9,356 nt of DNA. It comes from Pseudomonadota bacterium (lineage in GTDB: Bacteria > Pseudomonadota > Alphaproteobacteria > Rhizobiales > Hyphomicrobiaceae). Location of the stretch: positions 1-9,356 of the forward strand of contig JAEVZQ010000169.1 in the NCBI GenBank assembly GCA_023392135.1, written 5' to 3'. Within the stretch, counting starts at the first letter, position 1, and each line of letters begins with the position of its first letter. Below are positions 6,084 through 9,356 of the stretch, one piece after another. The translations under genes were made by a program, and so were the position numbers. Under the pieces are notes generated by a model. It worked only from the letters and a program-made list of their open reading frames with translations. It had not been told where the DNA came from and ran no database searches.

Positions 6084-7142
6084 ATGACTGTCAATCAGCA
6101 TAAGCTCAATGCGCTTGTCGAGCGTCTTTTCGGGGATCTTTCGGCAGGATACGGGGGCGTAATGGTGAGCATCGGCGACAAGCTCGGGCTTTACAAGGCC
6201 ATGGCCGGCGCCGGACCCCTGAGCTCGCAGGAGGTCGCCAGGCGCAGCGGCTGCGCGGAGCGGTACGTGCGCGAGTGGCTGAATTCCCAAGTCGCAGGTG
6301 GGTACATCGATTACCATCCCGCAGCAGCGACGTACGAGTTGACGCCCGAGCAGACCACGGTGCTGGCAGACGACTCGAGCCCCGTGTTCCTGCCGCATGC
6401 CTGGCAGGTGGTGGCGTCGATGTGGGCCGATGAGCCGAAGTCGCGCGCTGCCATCAAAACGGGCCGGGGCATGAGCTGGGGCGATCACGACGAGCGGCTG
6501 TTCTGTGGTGTCGCCGCGTTCTACCGCAACGCCTACAGCGCCAGCCTCGTCAAGGAGTGGCTGCCCGCGCTTACGGGTGTCACCGAGAAACTCGATCGAG
6601 GCGCCATGGTCGCCGACATCGGCTGCGGGCATGGGCATTCGACCGTGCTCATGGCCAAGGCCTACCCCAACAGCCGGTTCTGGGGCTTCGATGTCCATGA
6701 GGGCTCGATCACCGCGGCCCAGAAGATTGCGCGCGAGGCCGGTCTCGAAGATCGCGTAACCTTCGAGGTTGCGACATCCAACACATATCCTGCTCGCAGT
6801 TACGACCTGATCTGCTTCTTCGACTGCCTGCATGACATGGGGCGCCCGATAGATGCGGTGCGGCACGCGATGAAAGCCCTCGCCAAGGACGGCACGCTTA
6901 TGCTGATCGAGCCCTTCGCCCGGGATCGCGTCGAGGAGAACATCAATCCCATCGGCCGGCTCTACTATGCCGCCTCGACCACGATGTGCTGTGCGCACGC
7001 TATTTCGGAGAACGGCACCCACGTTCTCGGCGCACAGGCCGGCCTGCGTCAGCTCGAGGATGTGCTGAAGGAGGCCGGCCTCAAGTCGATCCGCAAGGCG
7101 GTCGAGACACCGTTCAACATGGTCCTCGAGGCCAGGCTGTAG
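6084..7142 (+). CDS. Winged-helix-containing class I SAM-dependent methyltransferase (Rv2258c-like)
   Basis: The 352-residue product has an N-terminal winged-helix-like region at about residues 20-95 (SIGDKLGLYKAMAGAGPLSS, ARRSGCAERYVREWLNSQVA, then YELTPEQ), of the kind that mediates dimerisation in O-methyltransferase-like enzymes. A Rossmann-fold methyltransferase domain begins near residue 170. Motif I is DIGCGHGHST (D178 to G184), the acidic residue ending strand 2 is D203 in GFDVHEGS, and FFDCLHDMGRP and GTLMLIEPF mark motifs further on. This matches the family typified by M. tuberculosis Rv2258c, whose substrates are largely unknown. GGAGAG at 6074-6079, four bases before ATG 6084, fixes the start; the open frame extends 67 codons upstream without support and through the dyad. 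It is divergent from the GlxA-type regulator and transcribed alone. A role in modifying a small molecule sensed by that regulator is inference. Confidence 0.9.
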   Translation: MTVNQHKLNALVERLFGDLSAGYGGVMVSIGDKLGLYKAMAGAGPLSSQEVARRSGCAERYVREWLNSQVAGGYIDYHPAAATYELTPEQTTVLADDSSPVFLPHAWQVVASMWADEPKSRAAIKTGRGMSWGDHDERLFCGVAAFYRNAYSASLVKEWLPALTGVTEKLDRGAMVADIGCGHGHSTVLMAKAYPNSRFWGFDVHEGSITAAQKIAREAGLEDRVTFEVATSNTYPARSYDLICFFDCLHDMGRPIDAVRHAMKALAKDGTLMLIEPFARDRVEENINPIGRLYYAASTTMCCAHAISENGTHVLGAQAGLRQLEDVLKEAGLKSIRKAVETPFNMVLEARL

Positions 7143-7150
7143 CGCTGACC

Positions 7151-7184
7151 CATGCAGGAGCGGCATATGCCTGTCCCCTGCATG
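7151..7184. repeat. Nested inverted repeat just after the methyltransferase gene
   Basis: CATGCAGG (7151-7158) and CCTGCATG (7177-7184) are perfect reverse complements, and the spacer contains the perfect ten-base palindrome GGCATATGCC (7162-7171). It begins eight bases past the stop codon. No T-tract follows, so it is not a classic intrinsic terminator. It may be a 3'-end stabilising hairpin or a protein-binding site. Confidence 0.5.
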
Positions 7185-7453
7185 ACTTGCCCGAAGGCAT
7201 CCCCATACAGGCCGCGCCGGTTCGCTCGCCGGCACGACCATGCCGAAATCATGAGTCTAACCCGTTCAGATCCGCAGCGCGATGGATCTCCGCTGCCGTA
7301 TCACGTGCTTGCGGGAACCGGACCGGTACTACGGAGAAAGACCTCACCCAGCCGTCTGGAGAATGCGCTCTGACAACTTGCGGATGGCCGAGCAGCGCAT
7401 CGTCGCCGGCACTAACGCGCTTTGGGCCCAGCGGGGTAGATGAGTGACCCGGC
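7185..7453. other. Gap between methyltransferase and HdeD-like genes, no secure gene
   Basis: No recognisable product is encoded here. The best candidate is a 53-codon plus-strand frame from ATG 7282 to the stop at 7441-7443 (ending MAEQRIVAGTNALWAQRGR). It has no good ribosome binding site and resembles no family I recognise, and another unsupported frame overlaps it, so it was not called a gene. An imperfect stem, AGCGGGG (7430-7436) with CCCGGCT (7448-7454), abuts the end of the HdeD-like gene and might act in its 3' end, but has no T-tract. Confidence 0.5.
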
Positions 7454-8056
7454 TCAGGTCGTCCTGGTTGTGGGCTCGTCGCTCATGCTCTTGCCGGTGA
7501 GCGCCAAGAATATGAAGCTCCAACCCCAGACCAGGAGCTTTATACCCGCAAGCAGACCGAGCGCCCAGATGGCCGAATAGGGTAGACTGATGAGGATCAG
7601 CACGCCCGCGGCGATGGCAACGATGCCGCTGAAGAGGACCCAACCCCAGCCCTCGTGCGGCCGCATCCGGAAGGACATGGCGATCTCCATGATGCCATCC
7701 GCGATGAAGAGCGCCGCGAGGATGATGGTCAGGCTGAAGATGCCCGCGAGCGGGAAGAAGGCGAGCCAGATCCCCACGAGCAGGTAAAGCAGGCCGATGA
7801 TCAGATTCCAGAAAAAACCCGCCCAGCGCTTGACATAGAAGGCGTGCACGATCTGGCCGATGCCGGCTATCAGGAGAACCCAGCCCAGGACGATCTTTGT
7901 GGCTAAGGTCGAGGCGAACGGGAATACGATTGCCGCAATCCCCACGAGGACGAGCAGGATTCCAAGTGCCAGAAACCAGCCCCAGTTCCTTGTGACATCC
8001 TGCCGGGTTTCGCGGAAGACGGCGTCGAAATCTGCTTGCGTAGCCTGATGGGCCAT
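7454..8056 (-). CDS. HdeD family (DUF308) acid-resistance-type membrane protein
   Basis: The 200-residue protein has a polar N-terminus of about 25 residues (with DFDAVFRETRQDVTRNW) followed by six closely packed hydrophobic segments in three repeated hairpins. The recurring pattern is a Trp-Gly entry, a GI/GIV glycine step and a proline at the end of the first helix, for example GWFLALGILLVLVGIAAIVFP and later GWGWVLFSGIVAIAAGVLIL. A short charged tail ends the protein. This is the HdeD/DUF308 layout and usual length. E. coli HdeD contributes to acid resistance at high cell density; the molecular role of the family is not established. The start at ATG 8056 is supported by GAGGTG four bases upstream; the longer frame would need a TTG at 8119. 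It is divergent from the second TerC gene, with 296 bases between them. Confidence 0.9.
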   Translation of the reverse strand: MAHQATQADFDAVFRETRQDVTRNWGWFLALGILLVLVGIAAIVFPFASTLATKIVLGWVLLIAGIGQIVHAFYVKRWAGFFWNLIIGLLYLLVGIWLAFFPLAGIFSLTIILAALFIADGIMEIAMSFRMRPHEGWGWVLFSGIVAIAAGVLILISLPYSAIWALGLLAGIKLLVWGWSFIFLALTGKSMSDEPTTRTT

Positions 8057-8060
8057 GGCG

Positions 8061-8066
8061 CACCTC
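8061..8066 (-). promoter_or_regulatory. Ribosome binding site that sets the start of the HdeD-like gene
   Basis: On the minus strand GAGGTG lies four bases before ATG 8056. It falls within the 21-codon extension that a TTG start at 8119 would add, which makes the shorter protein more likely. Confidence 0.72.
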
Positions 8067-8133
8067 GCATCGTAAGCCGCACCCCCCATCACTCGCTTAT
8101 TTAATGGCGCCGAGGTCAACTGTCATCCGCCAT

Positions 8134-8173
8134 CGTTCGCCTTCGTGAACGCAGGGCCTTATTTGCGTGAACG
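8134..8173. promoter_or_regulatory. Repeated CGTGAACG motif between the divergent HdeD-like and TerC genes
   Basis: CGTGAACG occurs at 8144-8151 and again at 8166-8173, 22 bases apart start to start, about two helical turns. The first copy is also the right arm of a near-perfect dyad with CGTTCGC (8134-8140) around CTTC. The second copy runs into TCGTTG, giving AACG-T-CGTT. The arrangement suggests a binding site for a dimeric regulator controlling one or both flanking genes, but no known consensus was recognised. The rest of the 8057-8352 gap shows no gene or clear promoter. Confidence 0.35.
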
Positions 8174-8352
8174 TCGTTGAATGACATCTGGTCCCGGTGC
8201 GTCAGCGCATTCGCCGTGCTCACCTTGCCTCAGTCGTGTGCTGGTTTTGCGCTCCGTCCCGTAAACTCACGCGAATGTCGGTAGGTCCGGGTTGCGCTCC
8301 TCCGCATGGCCCCCTACGTGCAGCCCCAGCCGGCAGCAAACAGGACGTGCTT

Positions 8353-9111
8353 ATGGACGCCATTCTCCCCCTCCTCACGGACCCCGCAGCCTGGGTTGCA
8401 CTCGTCACGCTGATCGTGATGGAGGTGGTGCTCGGTATCGACAATCTCATCTTCATCGCCATCCTCACCAACAAGCTGCCCGAAGGCCAACGCGACCTGG
8501 CGCGCAAAATCGGCATCTCGGCAGCGCTGGTGCTGCGGCTGGCCCTGCTGTTCACCATCGCGGCGATCGTGCAACTCACCACGCCAGTATTCTCGATCTT
8601 CGGGCTCGATTTCTCCTGGCGCGATGTGATTCTCATCGCTGGCGGCCTGTTCCTGGTCTGGAAAGCCACAAAGGAGATCCACCATCGTGTCGATCCGGAC
8701 CCCGCGCCTGACATGTTCGATCGACGCACTGTTGCCGTTGGCACCGGAACGGTGATCGTGCAGATCCTGCTGCTCGATATCGTGTTCTCGATCGACAGCA
8801 TCATCACCGCAGTCGGCATGACGCAGCATGTACCCATCATGGTCGCGGCCGTGATCGTCGCCGTGGTGCTGATGCTGATCGCGGCCACGCCGCTATCGAA
8901 CTTCATCGCTGCCAACCCGACGATCGTCATGCTGGCGCTGAGCTTCCTGCTGATGATCGGCATGGTGCTGATCGCCGACGGCTTCGGGGTGCACGTGCCG
9001 AAGGGCTATGTCTATGCCGCGATGGCCTTCTCTGCCCTCGTCGAAGCGCTCAACATGCTGGCCCGGCAGGCGCGGCGGCGGGAGAAAGCGGCCGTCGAGA
9101 GCGGGCCTTGA
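8353..9111 (+). CDS. TerC family integral membrane protein, YgdQ/YegH-like
   Basis: This 252-residue polytopic protein carries TerC-type duplicated acidic motifs in a version different from the first TerC gene. They are [16 protein letters not shown] (E24, D30, N31) near the N-terminus and [17 protein letters not shown] (D142, D148, S149) in the middle. A short cytoplasmic linker ([16 protein letters not shown]) separates the halves. The C-terminal region has [25 protein letters not shown], a strong marker of the YgdQ/YegH/YoaE branch, here without the CBS and CorC domains that longer members carry. A basic tail (RQARRREK) ends the protein. The function is presumed to be metal ion transport or binding, by family. 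AGGA at 8342-8345 precedes ATG 8353 by seven bases; the open frame extends 52 codons upstream without support. It is transcribed away from the HdeD-like gene. Confidence 0.9.
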   Translation: MDAILPLLTDPAAWVALVTLIVMEVVLGIDNLIFIAILTNKLPEGQRDLARKIGISAALVLRLALLFTIAAIVQLTTPVFSIFGLDFSWRDVILIAGGLFLVWKATKEIHHRVDPDPAPDMFDRRTVAVGTGTVIVQILLLDIVFSIDSIITAVGMTQHVPIMVAAVIVAVVLMLIAATPLSNFIAANPTIVMLALSFLLMIGMVLIADGFGVHVPKGYVYAAMAFSALVEALNMLARQARRREKAAVESGP

Positions 9112-9356
9112 CGGTGATGCTCGGGCGCCCCGCTGACCCGCCCTCACCTCTACCCGTTAAGGGCGATGCGGACAGGCGGGCGAGCACCGTGAGGAGGCCT
9201 ATCCTCAACAGGAAGCCAGCCGGTCGTGGCCTTCACGCTATTGACGCTTTGAGGGAGGGAGAGCACTGTCCACGGAACGTTCTGGGGATTCTCGTCCTCC
9301 TTGAGAGAGGATGCATTTGAAAGGGGGGCCGCTCGTGCCTGTTCGCACGCCGCATC
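9112..9356. other. Tail of the window, no secure gene
   Basis: These 245 bases hold no recognisable coding sequence. A plus-strand frame opening with TTG at 9108 and closing at 9320 overlaps the TerC stop, has no ribosome binding site and encodes a low-complexity Arg/Pro-rich peptide. A short stem TCCTC (9295-9299) with GAGGA (9307-9311) and the palindrome GAACGTTC (9275-9282) are visible, neither with clear meaning. Confidence 0.5.

Noticed and set aside
5622..7241. A 539-codon open frame on the minus strand, antisense to the methyltransferase and overlapping the GlxA-type gene
   Set aside because: Its product is rich in Arg, Gly and His with no recognisable domain, and part of it is the regulator gene read in another frame. 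Long antisense frames are common in high-GC DNA, and both overlapped genes have clear family motifs.
8057..8352. EcfG (general stress sigma factor) promoter for the HdeD-like or second TerC gene
   Set aside because: GAAC and GTT elements are present, but no GGAAC with a CGTT at the usual 16-19 base spacing was found on either strand.
9108..9320. A 70-codon frame after the second TerC gene
   Set aside because: It has a TTG start overlapping the TerC stop, no ribosome binding site and a low-complexity product.
1..9356. Insertion sequences, CRISPR arrays, phage genes, tRNA or rRNA genes
   Set aside because: No transposase or integrase motifs, regularly spaced repeats or RNA-gene signatures were recognised on either strand by eye.

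Overview
The window looks like chromosomal DNA from an alphaproteobacterium, most likely of the Hyphomicrobiales (rhizobial) type. The evidence is high-GC coding sequence, a Tad pilus gene block, a Cache-type sensor kinase, a GlxA-type regulator and an HdeD-like protein, all common in that group. No rRNA, tRNA, CRISPR array, transposase or integrase was seen, so the organism call rests on gene content alone.

Layout: positions 2-1730 (+) are the end of a tad (Flp pilus) operon: the last 70 residues of TadB, a complete TadC, and a short TPR lipoprotein in the TadD position. A 353-base gap follows (1731-2083), with several short perfect hairpins. It leads into a YjbE/YkoY-type TerC membrane protein (2084-2755, +). 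That gene converges on an orphan Cache-domain sensor histidine kinase (2972-4816, -). Upstream of the kinase, on the same strand, is a GlxA-family DJ-1/AraC transcription factor (4931-5959, -). It is divergent from a winged-helix SAM methyltransferase (6084-7142, +), and the gap between them holds a perfect 8-bp dyad. After a gap of about 310 bases with no convincing gene comes an HdeD-type membrane protein (7454-8056, -). It is divergent from a second, different TerC protein (8353-9111, +). The final 245 bases contain no convincing gene.

How it fits together: tad supplies surface pilus assembly and is probably unrelated to the rest. The remainder reads as an envelope-stress and metal-homeostasis neighbourhood: two TerC-family proteins of different subtypes, an HdeD-like membrane protein and a sensor kinase. 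It also carries a self-contained regulator/methyltransferase pair. That the genes form one functional module is inference from proximity. The gene families are ordinary. The least explained parts are the non-coding stretches: the structured leader before the first TerC gene, the dyad between regulator and methyltransferase, and the repeats between HdeD and the second TerC. In three genes the longest reading frame opens with a TTG or GTG codon lying upstream of, or overlapping, a good ribosome binding site that serves an internal ATG, so shorter proteins were called.
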